Origin: Nocardioides sp. 1609
GTDB taxonomy: Bacteria > Actinomycetota > Actinomycetes > Propionibacteriales > Nocardioidaceae
Direction of reading: 5' to 3'
Assembly (NCBI RefSeq): GCF_004522105.1
Contig: NZ_SPUJ01000004.1
Span: 434,001 to 498,000 of the forward strand
DNA: 64,000 nucleotides
Shown: positions 51,092 to 61,038 of the stretch, in pieces
How positions within the stretch are numbered: the stretch's first letter is position 1
How the letters are laid out: every line of letters begins with the position of its first letter
Translations under genes and position numbers: made by a program
The notes under the pieces: generated by a model
The model's input: the letters and a program-made list of their open reading frames with translations, nothing else
Databases searched by the model: none
What the model was told of the DNA's origin: nothing

Positions 51092-51934
51092 GTGACCGAC
51101 GTCCTGCTGGTGACCTGCTCCGGCTACCCGGACGGGGAGCCCGGTCACGAGCTGCTCGACGCCGCGCTGGCCGAGCTGGGCGTGAGCAGCCGCTGGGCCG
51201 TGTGGGACGACCCGTCCGTCGACTGGGCCGGCGCCCGCCTCGTCGCGGTGCGGTCCACCTGGGACTACCAGGACCGGCGGCCGGAGTTCCTGACCTGGGC
51301 CGAGGGGATCGGACCGGCGCTGGTCAACGGTGCGGCCGCGTTCCGGTGGAACACCGACAAGAGCTACCTCGTCGACCTCGCCGAGCAGACCGACCTGCCC
51401 GTCGTCCCGAGCGTGCTCGCGGGCGACGAGGACGCCGTCCGGGCCGCGGCCGGGGGGTTCGGCACCGCCGTGGTGAAGCCCCGGGTCGGGGCGTCCGGGG
51501 TCGGCGTCGAGGTCGTCGTGGACGCTGCCGCCTGGCGCCCCGCCGTGCCCGGCAGCGGCGGCCCGTGGCTGGTCCAGCCCCTCGTCGACTCGGTGCACCG
51601 CGAGGGGGAGCAGTCGGTCTTCGTCCTCGACGGCCGGCCGGTGTCCCAGGCCAGGAAGGTGACCGGCGGCCACGACGTCCGGGTGCACGAACGCCACGGC
51701 GGCACCACGACCGCCGTCCCCCTCGAGGACGCGGCCGCCCGGCTCGCCGTGGACGCCGTCGCCGTGGCGTCCGGGCGCACGGGAGCCGACCTCCTCTACG
51801 CCCGCGTCGACCTGCTCCACCTCGACGGCCGCCCGGTCGTCAGCGAGGTCGAGGTCACCGAGCCCGGCCTCTACCTGAGGATCCTCCCGGCGAACGCGAC
51901 CGCCCTCGCCGCCGCCCTCGCCGCGCGGCTCTGA
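51092..51934 (+). CDS. ATP-grasp family protein
   Basis: 280 residues. The pattern is that of small RimK/glutathione-synthetase-like ATP-grasp proteins: VLLVTCSGYPDGEPGHELLD, VRSTWDYQDRRPEFLTWAE, WNTDKSYLVDLAEQTDLPVVPS, TAVVKPRVGASGVGVEVV (ATP-binding loop), and VVSEVEVTEPGLYLR with the metal-binding Glu residues. It probably ligates an amine to a carboxylate; the substrates are unknown. GTG start, 7 nt after GAGGCT (weak). A long hairpin (51946-52012) follows. Confidence 0.85.
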   Translation: MTDVLLVTCSGYPDGEPGHELLDAALAELGVSSRWAVWDDPSVDWAGARLVAVRSTWDYQDRRPEFLTWAEGIGPALVNGAAAFRWNTDKSYLVDLAEQTDLPVVPSVLAGDEDAVRAAAGGFGTAVVKPRVGASGVGVEVVVDAAAWRPAVPGSGGPWLVQPLVDSVHREGEQSVFVLDGRPVSQARKVTGGHDVRVHERHGGTTTAVPLEDAAARLAVDAVAVASGRTGADLLYARVDLLHLDGRPVVSEVEVTEPGLYLRILPANATALAAALAARL

Positions 51935-51945
51935 CCCGCCCCGCG

Positions 51946-52012
51946 GGGGTAGTCCCGGACGATCGGCCCCACTTCCTCGCCGGAAATGGGGCCGACCGTC
52001 CGGGACTACCCC
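51946..52012. terminator. Long near-perfect hairpin (26-bp arms)
   Basis: Arms 51946-51971 and 51987-52012 match at 25 of 26 positions; the 15-base loop itself holds a small TTCC/GGAA stem. It begins 11 bp after the ATP-grasp stop. It would terminate transcription before the heat-shock promoter, but its length is unusual for a terminator. Confidence 0.7.
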
Positions 52013-52110
52013 GCCCCGGTGGTGCTGACCTCCGTCTCGCGGGAGCGGGTGGCGCCCCGGCAGGGGCACGGCGCGGCCGGCGCCGGGACCGACCGCCGCC
52101 CGGTGCTGGG

Positions 52111-52137
52111 TTGTCACTCTCGGGGGGCGAGTGCTAA
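52111..52137 (+). promoter_or_regulatory. CIRCE operator (HrcA site) of groEL
   Basis: TTGTCACTC, 9-base spacer, GAGTGCTAA. The right arm is identical to the CIRCE consensus and the left differs at two positions. HrcA binding would repress groEL outside heat shock. Confidence 0.9.
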
Positions 52138-52145
52138 ACATGAGG

Positions 52146-53933
<1,788 letters not shown>

Positions 53934-53963
53934 GTCCCGCCGCTGCCTGACCCGCACCACCGT

Positions 53964-54002
53964 CGACCCGCCCCCCACAAGGGGCGGGTCGGCGTTCTTT
54001 TT
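53964..54002 (+). terminator. Intrinsic terminator of groEL
   Basis: An 11-bp stem (53964-53974 with 53981-53991) and 6-base loop, followed by a T-rich run at 53997-54002. The only classical T-tract terminator seen in the window. Confidence 0.92.
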
Positions 54003-54069
54003 CGGCGCGGGACCGGGTCAGCCGGTCGGCGCGGGCCGACGCCCGGGGACCGGAACGCCGGCGCCGCGG

Positions 54070-55860
54070 TCAGCGCCAGCGGAACGAGACGACCATCGGG
54101 TCGATCTGGCCGCGCCGGGCGGCCTGCGAGTCCGACCGGCTGTGCTGGAAGGTCACCCGGTAGAGGTACGTGCCGCGCTGCGCGAACCACGTCTCCTCGG
54201 TGAACGACAGGTTGTCCTTGGTCGAGAAGTACGACGCGCGGATGCGCACCGCCCGCTCGCCGTCGAGCCAGGCCCGCGGCATCAGGCCGCTGAACTTCAG
54301 CTCGATGGTGTCGTCGGCCTCGTCGAGGTTCTCCACCGCGGCCTCGGCCGCGATCTCGAGCAGCTCCGGCGACGTGATCGGGATGACCGGCTCGCTGCGC
54401 CGGATGAAGACCGAGGAGTAGTAGCCCGCGGTGTCGCTGTAGTCGCGCGCCCCGACGCCGTCCTGCACGATGCCCTTGTCGATCGTGCCCCACCCGGAGG
54501 GGGCCCGCAGGGACGCCGCCCCGAGCTCGATTTGCACGCCGGAGGAGGCGGGCACGTCGGGGTACGTCGGGGTCGGGGTCTTCTTCGGCTCGGGCGGCGG
54601 CTCCGGCGGGTCGACCGTCGTGGTCGGGGAGGCCGGCGTGGTCGGAGCGGTCGTGGTCGGCGAGGGGGCCGTCGGGACGCTCGAGGTGACCGACGTCGAC
54701 CCCGTCGGGTCGGCCACCGGGTCACCGCCGCCGTCGTTGGCCATCACGGCCACGGCGACGCCGCCGACCACCGCGACGACGGCCGCCACCACGGCGGCCA
54801 CGACGACGCCGGTCCGGCGCCTGCGGGGAGCCGGCGGGCCGCCGTAGGACGGTGGCGGCACCCACGGCGCACCCGGCGCCGACGACTGGCTGGGCCGGCC
54901 GGGCTGGCCGGGCTGGCCGGGGTGGCTCGGCGGGCCGGGGTGGCTCGGCTTCGCCAGGGCCGGAGGCGGTGCCGGCGGCCAGGACGGGGCCGCGGTTGGG
55001 AACGGGCGCAGCGGCGGGTGCGGCACCCGGGCGACCTGCGCGAGCTCGCGCAGGTCGGCGCGCATCGCGCCGGCGTCGGGGTAGCGGCGGCCCGGCTCCT
55101 TGGCGAGCGCCCGCTGCAGGACGTCGTTGACGGCTCTGGCGACGGGCGAGTCGTCGACCAGCCGCGGGACCGGCGCGTTGAGGTGGCTCATCCCGATCTC
55201 GACGTCGCTGCCGGCGTACGGCGCGGACCCGACGGCCATCGTCCAGAGGACGCAGCCGAGGGCGTAGATGTCGGCGGCGGCGGTCGCGGGCTCGCCGCGC
55301 AGCCGCTCCGGGGCCAGGTACGCGAAGGTGCCGGCGACCGCGCCGGTGACGGTGTTGCCGGGGGTGCGGTCCTGGGCGATGCCGAAGTCGCACAGGTAGG
55401 CGTAGGTCTCCGAGCCCGCGTCGCGGAGCAGCACGTTGCTGGGCTTGAGGTCGCGGTGGACGACGCCGGCCGCGTGCGAGTCGCGCAGCGCCCAGGCCAT
55501 CTGCTCGGCGATCGTCGCGGCCTCGACGGCGGGCACCGGTCCGTAGCGGCGGATCGCGTCGCTCAGGTCGCCGCCGCCGACGTACTGGGTGGCGATGTAG
55601 AGGCAGCCGTCCTGCTCGCCGTGGTCGAAGATCGCGATGACGTGGGGGGAGTCGAGGCGGGCCAGCACGGTCGCCTCGCGCGCGAACCGGGCCCGGTAGT
55701 CGGGCTGCTCCGCGAACTCGGGGGAGAGGACCTTGAGGGCGACCGTGCGGCCCAGGCCGCGCTGCTCGGCGGCGAACACGACGCCCATGCCACCCCGGCC
55801 GAGCTGGCGGGTGATCCGGTATCCGCCGAACTCCTCGCCCACGGAGGGGAAGCGCGCCAC
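54070..55860 (-). CDS. Membrane serine/threonine protein kinase
   Basis: 596 residues from GTG 55860. Eukaryotic-like kinase domain (1-270): YRITRQLGRGGMGVVFAAEQ (Gly loop), TVALKVLSP (Lys), GVVHRDLKPSNVLL (catalytic loop), YLCDFGIAQD (DFG) and VAGTFAYLAPERL. A Pro-rich linker follows (about 285-360), one membrane helix (about 365-390), a Pro/Thr stalk, and an extracellular domain (about 445-596) that is not a PASTA repeat. It probably couples an outside signal to phosphorylation of cytoplasmic targets. It is divergent from the ECF sigma gene. Confidence 0.95.
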   Translation of the reverse strand: MARFPSVGEEFGGYRITRQLGRGGMGVVFAAEQRGLGRTVALKVLSPEFAEQPDYRARFAREATVLARLDSPHVIAIFDHGEQDGCLYIATQYVGGGDLSDAIRRYGPVPAVEAATIAEQMAWALRDSHAAGVVHRDLKPSNVLLRDAGSETYAYLCDFGIAQDRTPGNTVTGAVAGTFAYLAPERLRGEPATAAADIYALGCVLWTMAVGSAPYAGSDVEIGMSHLNAPVPRLVDDSPVARAVNDVLQRALAKEPGRRYPDAGAMRADLRELAQVARVPHPPLRPFPTAAPSWPPAPPPALAKPSHPGPPSHPGQPGQPGRPSQSSAPGAPWVPPPSYGGPPAPRRRRTGVVVAAVVAAVVAVVGGVAVAVMANDGGGDPVADPTGSTSVTSSVPTAPSPTTTAPTTPASPTTTVDPPEPPPEPKKTPTPTYPDVPASSGVQIELGAASLRAPSGWGTIDKGIVQDGVGARDYSDTAGYYSSVFIRRSEPVIPITSPELLEIAAEAAVENLDEADDTIELKFSGLMPRAWLDGERAVRIRASYFSTKDNLSFTEETWFAQRGTYLYRVTFQHSRSDSQAARRGQIDPMVVSFRWR

Positions 55861-55947
55861 GATGACTCCTACTCAAGGACGGGGGGACGTCCGGAAGGTA
55901 TCCCGTCGCCGGAGGGTCGAAACCCGGGCGTGTGACACGGTGGCGGG

Positions 55948-56481
55948 GTGACTTCGGAGGGACGCCGCGAACGGCTCGAGGACGTCGCGGCCGAGATCGT
56001 CGAGCCGCTGCGGCGCTACCTCGCCCGCCGGACCGACGCCGCGACCGCCGACGACGTCCTCGCCGACACGCTGCTGGTGTGCTGGCGGCGGATCGACGAG
56101 GTGCCGGACGACGCCCTGCCCTGGGCCTACGGCGTCGCCCGCCGCTGCCTGGCCAACGCCGAGCGCGGGGCCCGACGCCAGCGTCGGGTGGCCGGCCGGA
56201 TCGCCGTCGTCGACCCGCCGGCCGCCGCCACCGCGCCGTCCGGCCCGGCCGACGAGGCCGTCGGCGAGGCCCTGGCCGCGCTCCCGGCGTCCGACGCCGA
56301 GCTGCTGCGGCTGTGGGCCTGGGAGCAGCTCACGCCGTCGGAGATCGCGGTGGTGCTCGACGTGACGCCGAACGCCGCGAGCATCCGGCTGCACCGCGCC
56401 CGCGGCAGGCTGCGCGAGGAGCTGCGAAAGATCGGGGTCGGTGCCGGACATGAGGGGCCGACGGAGGGGAGGAAGCCGTGA
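55948..56481 (+). CDS. ECF-type sigma factor
   Basis: 177 residues from GTG 55948, 6 nt after CACGGT. Region 2 is present (LRRYLARRTDAATADDVLADTLLVCWRRIDEVP, WAYGVARRCLANAERGARRQ) and region 4 (ALAALPASDAELLRLWAWEQLTPSEIAVVLDVTPNAASIRL first part) with the RLHRARGRLREEL tail. It overlaps the next gene, a membrane protein, by GTGA; that protein is the likely anti-sigma factor. The target promoter is unknown. Confidence 0.92.
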   Translation: MTSEGRRERLEDVAAEIVEPLRRYLARRTDAATADDVLADTLLVCWRRIDEVPDDALPWAYGVARRCLANAERGARRQRRVAGRIAVVDPPAAATAPSGPADEAVGEALAALPASDAELLRLWAWEQLTPSEIAVVLDVTPNAASIRLHRARGRLREELRKIGVGAGHEGPTEGRKP

Positions 56482-57161
56482 ACGAGCACCACGACCACGT
56501 CGGCCGGGACGACCGGGACGACGAACTGCGCGCCCTGCTCGCCGCGCACGACCCGGCCGCCTCCCTGCCACCGGCCGACCCGTCCCGGGTGGCCCGACTC
56601 CTGGAGGACACCATGACCGACGTGCACACCGACGAGTCACGCACCGACGGCACCCGCCACCGCAGCCGCCTGACCTGGCTGGTCGCCGCCGCGGCCGCCG
56701 TCCTCATCGGCGGCGGCATCCTCTACGCGACGGTGGGGGGCGACGACGAGACGCCCCCGGTCGCCGGCGAGCCGGCGTCGAGCGCGCCGACGTCCGAGGC
56801 CGCCCAGAGCGTCACCCGGCTGGGCGTCGACACCGCCGGCGCGAGCGGGCGCTGCCTGCCGCCCGAGGAGTCGCCGCAGGTCGTGGCCGCCCAGTCGCTC
56901 GCCTTCGACGGCACCGTCACCGCGATCAGCGGCGACAAGGTCACCCTCGAGCCGACCAGGTACTACACCGGCGAGGAGACCGACCTGGTCACCGTCACCG
57001 CGCCCAGTGACGACATGGCGGCCCTGCTGGCCGGCGTCACGTTCGAGGAGGGCGGCCGCTACCTCGTCTCGGCCACCGACGACCGGGTCACCCTGTGCGG
57101 CTTCACCGCCCCGTACACGGAGGGCCTGGCCGCCGTGTACGCCGAGGCCTTCCCGGGCTGA
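56478..57161 (+). CDS. Probable anti-sigma factor / membrane protein partner of the ECF sigma
   Basis: 227 residues. A cytoplasmic N-terminal ~65 residues, acidic and helical (DELRALLAAHDPAASLPPADP), one membrane helix (about 67-85; LTWLVAAAAAVLIGGGILY) and an extracellular domain with two cysteines (GRCLPPEES and LCGFTAP) that looks beta-rich. The position and coupling to the sigma gene (GTGA, 56478-56481) imply a regulator of it. No canonical zinc-binding HxxxCxxC anti-sigma motif is visible. Confidence 0.72.
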   Translation: MNEHHDHVGRDDRDDELRALLAAHDPAASLPPADPSRVARLLEDTMTDVHTDESRTDGTRHRSRLTWLVAAAAAVLIGGGILYATVGGDDETPPVAGEPASSAPTSEAAQSVTRLGVDTAGASGRCLPPEESPQVVAAQSLAFDGTVTAISGDKVTLEPTRYYTGEETDLVTVTAPSDDMAALLAGVTFEEGGRYLVSATDDRVTLCGFTAPYTEGLAAVYAEAFPG

Positions 57162-57164
57162 GCG

Positions 57165-57731
57165 GTGACCGCCGGACTGCTGCTCGCCGCCGGAGCCGGC
57201 TCCCGGATGGGCCGGCCCAAGGCCCTGGTGCGCGACGCCGACGGCACGTCGTGGCTGGTGCGGTCGCTCGGGGTGCTGCGCGACGGCGGCTGCCACCGCG
57301 TCACGGTGGTGCTCGGCGCGGCCGCCGCCGAGGCCGGCCGCCTGGTGCCCGCCGGCGTGCCCGTGGTGGTCGCCGAGGACTGGGCGACCGGCATGGCGGC
57401 GTCCCTGCGCGCCGGACTGGCCTCCCTCGGCGGTGACGCGGGCGACGCCGTCGTGGTCCACCTCGTCGACCTGCCCGACGTGACCGCCGACGTGGTCCGC
57501 CGCGTCGCGACCGGCGCCGGTCCGAGCACCCTCGCCCGGGCGGCCTACGGCGGCGTGCCGGGTCACCCCGTCGTGCTCGGCCGCGAGCACTGGGCCGGCG
57601 TCGCCGCGGTCGCCGCCGGGGACGCGGGCGCCAAGGCCTACCTCGCCGCCCACGACGTGACGCTCGTGGAGTGCGGCGACCTCGCCCGCGGCCTCGACGT
57701 CGACACCCCGCCCGCCGTCCCCGGGGGCTGA
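57165..57731 (+). CDS. MobA-like molybdenum cofactor nucleotidyltransferase
   Basis: 188 residues. N-terminal NTP-binding motif LLLAAGAGSRMGRPKALVRD, followed by VVAEDWATGMAASLRAGL and VVVHLVDLPDVTADVVRRV, matches MobA/MocA-type cytidylyl- or guanylyltransferases that complete the molybdopterin cofactor (here probably the cytosine form used by molybdenum hydroxylases). It starts 3 bp after the anti-sigma-like gene, and it precedes the Cox-type locus, which supports the cofactor role. Confidence 0.88.
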   Translation: MTAGLLLAAGAGSRMGRPKALVRDADGTSWLVRSLGVLRDGGCHRVTVVLGAAAAEAGRLVPAGVPVVVAEDWATGMAASLRAGLASLGGDAGDAVVVHLVDLPDVTADVVRRVATGAGPSTLARAAYGGVPGHPVVLGREHWAGVAAVAAGDAGAKAYLAAHDVTLVECGDLARGLDVDTPPAVPGG

Positions 57732-57802
57732 GCGCCCGTTCCCCGCCCGGGGCGTGCCCGCGCCCAACCTCCCGCCAACAGGGCGGTGACTAGCCTGGCG
57801 AG

Positions 57803-58696
57803 GTGATGCCGACGTCGACCGCGGAGACCGCCGAACGACTCGCGGCGACCGGGTACCTGTGCGACGACGACCTGGCCACGGTCGCCTACCTCGCGCTCGC
57901 GATGCAACGGCCGCTGCTCCTCGAGGGCGAGCCCGGCACGGGCAAGACCGCGCTGGCGGAGGCGCTGGCCGAGGCGCTCGACGTCCCGCTGGTGCGGCTG
58001 CAGTGCTACGAGGGCATCGACGTCACCCAGGCGCTCTACGACTGGGACTTCCCCCGGCAGGTGCTGCACCTGCGGGCGCTGGAGGCGGTCGGTCGCGGCG
58101 GTGCCGGCGCGGACGGCGGCGACGGCCTGGCCGAGGCCGAGAAGTCCCTGTACGACGAGCGGTTCCTGCTCGCCCGGCCGGTGCTGACGGCGCTGCGGAG
58201 CCCGGCGGTGCTGCTGGTCGACGAGGTCGACCGCGCCGACGACGAGTTCGAGGCGTTCCTGCTCGAGGTGCTCTCGACCTACCAGGTGAGCATCCCCGAG
58301 CTCGGGACGATCCGGGCGGTGACGCCACCGGTCGTCGTCCTCACCTCCAACCGCACCCGCGAGCTGCACGACGCCACCAAGCGGCGCTGCCTCTACCACT
58401 GGATCGACCACCCCGCCCTGGCCCGCGAGGTCGCGATCGTGCGGTCGCGGGCGCCGGAGGTGTCCGCGGTCCTGGCCCGGCAGGTCGTCGGCGTCGTCCA
58501 GCGGCTGCGCGACCGGGGTGACCTCGAGAAGCCGCCCGGTGTCGCCGAGACCCTCGACTGGGCCCGAGCGCTGCACCAGCTCGGCACGACCGAGCTCGAC
58601 CTCGAGACCGCGTCGCGCACCCTCGGCGCGCTGGTGAAGTACCGCGAGGACGGCGAGCGGGTGAAGCAGGCCCTCGACCAGATGCTCCGGGCATGA
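57803..58696 (+). CDS. MoxR-family AAA+ ATPase (CoxD-like)
   Basis: 297 residues from GTG 57803 (an ATG follows directly), 6 nt after TAGCCT. AAA+ motifs: Walker A LEGEPGTGKTALAEALAEAL, Walker B AVLLVDEVDRADDEFEAFL, and sensor regions VVLTSNRTRELHDATKRRC and EVAIVRSRAP. CoxD-type MoxR proteins help insert sulfur or mature the Mo-Cu active site of CO dehydrogenase, working with CoxE. It overlaps coxE by ATGA. Confidence 0.93.
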   Translation: MMPTSTAETAERLAATGYLCDDDLATVAYLALAMQRPLLLEGEPGTGKTALAEALAEALDVPLVRLQCYEGIDVTQALYDWDFPRQVLHLRALEAVGRGGAGADGGDGLAEAEKSLYDERFLLARPVLTALRSPAVLLVDEVDRADDEFEAFLLEVLSTYQVSIPELGTIRAVTPPVVVLTSNRTRELHDATKRRCLYHWIDHPALAREVAIVRSRAPEVSAVLARQVVGVVQRLRDRGDLEKPPGVAETLDWARALHQLGTTELDLETASRTLGALVKYREDGERVKQALDQMLRA

Positions 58697-59835
58697 GCAC
58701 CGGCTCCGGGCCCGGGACCACCCACGAGGTCGACGAGGTGCTGCTCGCCTTCACCGGGGCGCTGCGCGCCGCCGGCGTCCCGGTCACCCACGACCGCGCC
58801 GCCGGCTTCCTCGCCGCTGCGGCGACCGTCGGGCTCGCGGACCGACGCGCGACCTACGTCGCGGGTCGGGCGACGCTGTGCTCCTCCCCCGACGACCTCC
58901 TGCGCTACGACCAGGTCTTCGAGGCGTTCTTCGACCACCGCGACGGACTCCCGCGCGAGCGGCCGGCGGCGCCGCGCGAGCAACCCGCGGTCGCCGACCT
59001 CGCGCTCGACGAGCAGGACGGCGACGGCGACGGCGAGGAGCGCGAGGACGTCGTCCGGGCGCTCGCCAGCGACCTCGAGACCCTGCGCCACCGCGACGTC
59101 GCCACGATGACGGCCGCCGAGAAGCACCGCCTGGCCGGGCTCTTCTCGACGCTGCGCCCCCGGCCGCCCCTGCGTCGCACCGTCCGGCAGGAGCCGTGGC
59201 GCCGCGGGCACGTCGACGCCGCCCGCACGATCCGGGCGAGCCTGCGCCTGCACGGGGAGCCGGCGCCGATCCAGTGGCGGCACCGCCGGGTGCGCCCGCG
59301 TCGCGTCGTCCTGCTCGTCGACGTCTCCGGGTCGATGAGCGGGTACGCCGACGCGCTGCTCCGCCTCGCCCACACCCTCACCCGGGCGCTCGCCGTCCGC
59401 GGGGGGCGGGTCGAGACGTTCACCGTCGGCACCCGGCTCACCCATCTCACCCGGGCGCTGCGCACCCGCGACGTCGAGCGCGCCCTGGTGGCCGCCGGCG
59501 AGGCGGTGCCCGACTGGTCCGGCGGCACCCGGCTGGGGGAGACGCTCAAGGTCTTCCTGGACCGCTGGGGGCGGCGCGGCACGGCCCGTGGCGCGGTCGT
59601 CGTCGTGTTCAGCGACGGCTGGGAGCGCGGCGACGCCGCTCTCCTCGGCGAGCAGGCGCGTCGCCTGCGCGCGGTGGCGCACCGGGTCGTGTGGGTCAAC
59701 CCGCACCGCGGCAAGGTCGGCTACGAGCCGGTGCAGCAGGGCATCCTGGCCGTCCTGCCGCACGTCGACGAGCTGGTCGCCGGGCACACGTTGGCGACGT
59801 ACGAGGAGCTGGTGGAGGTGGTGGCCCGTGCGTGA
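58693..59835 (+). CDS. CoxE-like von Willebrand A domain protein
   Basis: 380 residues. N-terminal helical region (LLAFTGALRAAGVPVTHDRA, AEKHRLAGLFSTLRPRPPLR), then a VWA domain with an intact MIDAS metal site (VLLVDVSGSMSGYADAL) and later VVVFSDGWERGD and HRVVWVNPH. CoxE pairs with the MoxR ATPase (CoxD) in maturation of aerobic CO dehydrogenase-type enzymes. Overlaps with moxR (ATGA) and xdhC (8 bp) show one operon. Confidence 0.93.
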   Translation: MSTGSGPGTTHEVDEVLLAFTGALRAAGVPVTHDRAAGFLAAAATVGLADRRATYVAGRATLCSSPDDLLRYDQVFEAFFDHRDGLPRERPAAPREQPAVADLALDEQDGDGDGEEREDVVRALASDLETLRHRDVATMTAAEKHRLAGLFSTLRPRPPLRRTVRQEPWRRGHVDAARTIRASLRLHGEPAPIQWRHRRVRPRRVVLLVDVSGSMSGYADALLRLAHTLTRALAVRGGRVETFTVGTRLTHLTRALRTRDVERALVAAGEAVPDWSGGTRLGETLKVFLDRWGRRGTARGAVVVVFSDGWERGDAALLGEQARRLRAVAHRVVWVNPHRGKVGYEPVQQGILAVLPHVDELVAGHTLATYEELVEVVARA

Positions 59836-60973
59836 CGTGCTCCCGGAGCTGATGCGGTGGTGGGAGGCCGGCGAGACCGTCGGCGTCGGCACCGTCGTGG
59901 CGACGTTCCGATCGGCCCCGCGGCCGCCCGGCGCCTCGATGCTGGTCGGTCCCGACGACTCCGCCGTCGGCTCGGTCAGCGGCGGCTGCGTCGAGGGCGC
60001 CGTGTACGACCTCGCGCAGGAGGTGATCGCCTCCGGCGAGCCCGTCCTGCACCGCTACGGCGTCTCCGACGACGACGCCTTCGCCGTCGGCCTGACCTGC
60101 GGCGGCATCCTCGACGTCTGGGTCGAGCAGGTCTCCCGCGACACCTTCCCCGAGCTCGCCGCCGTCGCCGCCGACGTCGAGGCCGGCCGTCCGGTCGCCC
60201 TCGCCACCGTCATCGAGCACCCCGACCCCGCCCGTCTCGGCACCCGCCTCGTCGTCCGCCCGGAGGCGGTGGTCCCGGAGGAGGTGGTCCCCCCGACGGC
60301 GCCGTCCCGCCTCTGGTCGGACCGCGCCACGGACGCCGTCACCGACGACGCGCTGGGGTTGCTGGCGCAGGGGGCGAACGCGACGCTCACCTACGGACCC
60401 GACGGCGAGCGCCGTGGCGAGGGGATGCGGGTGTTCGTGTGGGCGTTCGCGCCCAAGCCCCGACTGCTCGTGTTCGGGGCGATCGACTTCGCCGCCGCGG
60501 TCGCACGGGTCGGCGCCTTCCTCGGCTACGACGTCACGGTCTGCGACGCGCGCCCGGTGTTCGCCACCGCCAGCAGGTTCCCGGACGCCGACCGCGTCGT
60601 CGTCGACTGGCCGCACCGCTACCTCGCGGCCGAGCAGGCGGCCGGCGCCGTCGACGGCCGGACGGTGGTCACCGTGCTCACCCACGACCCGAAGTTCGAC
60701 GTCCCGCTGCTCGAGGTGGCGCTGCGGCTGCCCGAGGTGGCCTACGTCGGCGCGATGGGCTCCCGGCGCACCCACGACGACCGGATGGCCCGGCTCCGCG
60801 AGGCCGGGCTGACCGACGACGAGCTCGCCGGGCTGTCCAGCCCGATCGGCCTCGACCTCGGCGCCCGGACCCCCGAGGAGACCGCGATCAGCATCGCCGC
60901 GGAGTTCATCGCCGGCCGGTGGGGCGGCAGCGGACTGCCGCTGGCGGAGCGGGACGGTCGCATCCACGGCTGA
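59828..60973 (+). CDS. XdhC/CoxF family molybdenum enzyme maturation factor
   Basis: 381 residues from GTG 59828. The N-terminal XdhC part (GVGTVVATFRSAPRPPGASMLV, GSVSGGCVEGAVYDLAQ) has the conserved SGGCVE. The C-terminal Rossmann part includes LLVFGAIDFAAAVARVGAFLGYDV, VTVLTHDPKFDVPLLEVAL, and VGAMGSRRTHDDR. XdhC proteins bind sulfurated molybdenum cofactor and insert it into the large subunit. It overlaps coxE by 8 bp and ends the maturation operon. Confidence 0.93.
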   Translation: MRDVLPELMRWWEAGETVGVGTVVATFRSAPRPPGASMLVGPDDSAVGSVSGGCVEGAVYDLAQEVIASGEPVLHRYGVSDDDAFAVGLTCGGILDVWVEQVSRDTFPELAAVAADVEAGRPVALATVIEHPDPARLGTRLVVRPEAVVPEEVVPPTAPSRLWSDRATDAVTDDALGLLAQGANATLTYGPDGERRGEGMRVFVWAFAPKPRLLVFGAIDFAAAVARVGAFLGYDVTVCDARPVFATASRFPDADRVVVDWPHRYLAAEQAAGAVDGRTVVTVLTHDPKFDVPLLEVALRLPEVAYVGAMGSRRTHDDRMARLREAGLTDDELAGLSSPIGLDLGARTPEETAISIAAEFIAGRWGGSGLPLAERDGRIHG

Positions 60974-61000
60974 CCCGTCCGCGGACGTCCGGAACGAACC

Positions 61001-61014
61001 GTGACCCCGGTCAC
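61001..61014 (+). promoter_or_regulatory. GTGAC-N4-GTCAC palindrome upstream of the GAF regulator
   Basis: A perfect 5-bp inverted repeat, also readable as GTGA-N6-TCAC, the core of CRP/FNR-family sites. It lies just upstream of the -10 (61026-61031). A similar site lies before coxS at 62894-62907. Confidence 0.5.
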
Positions 61015-61038
61015 ACGGGGCGTTGTACCGTGCACGGC

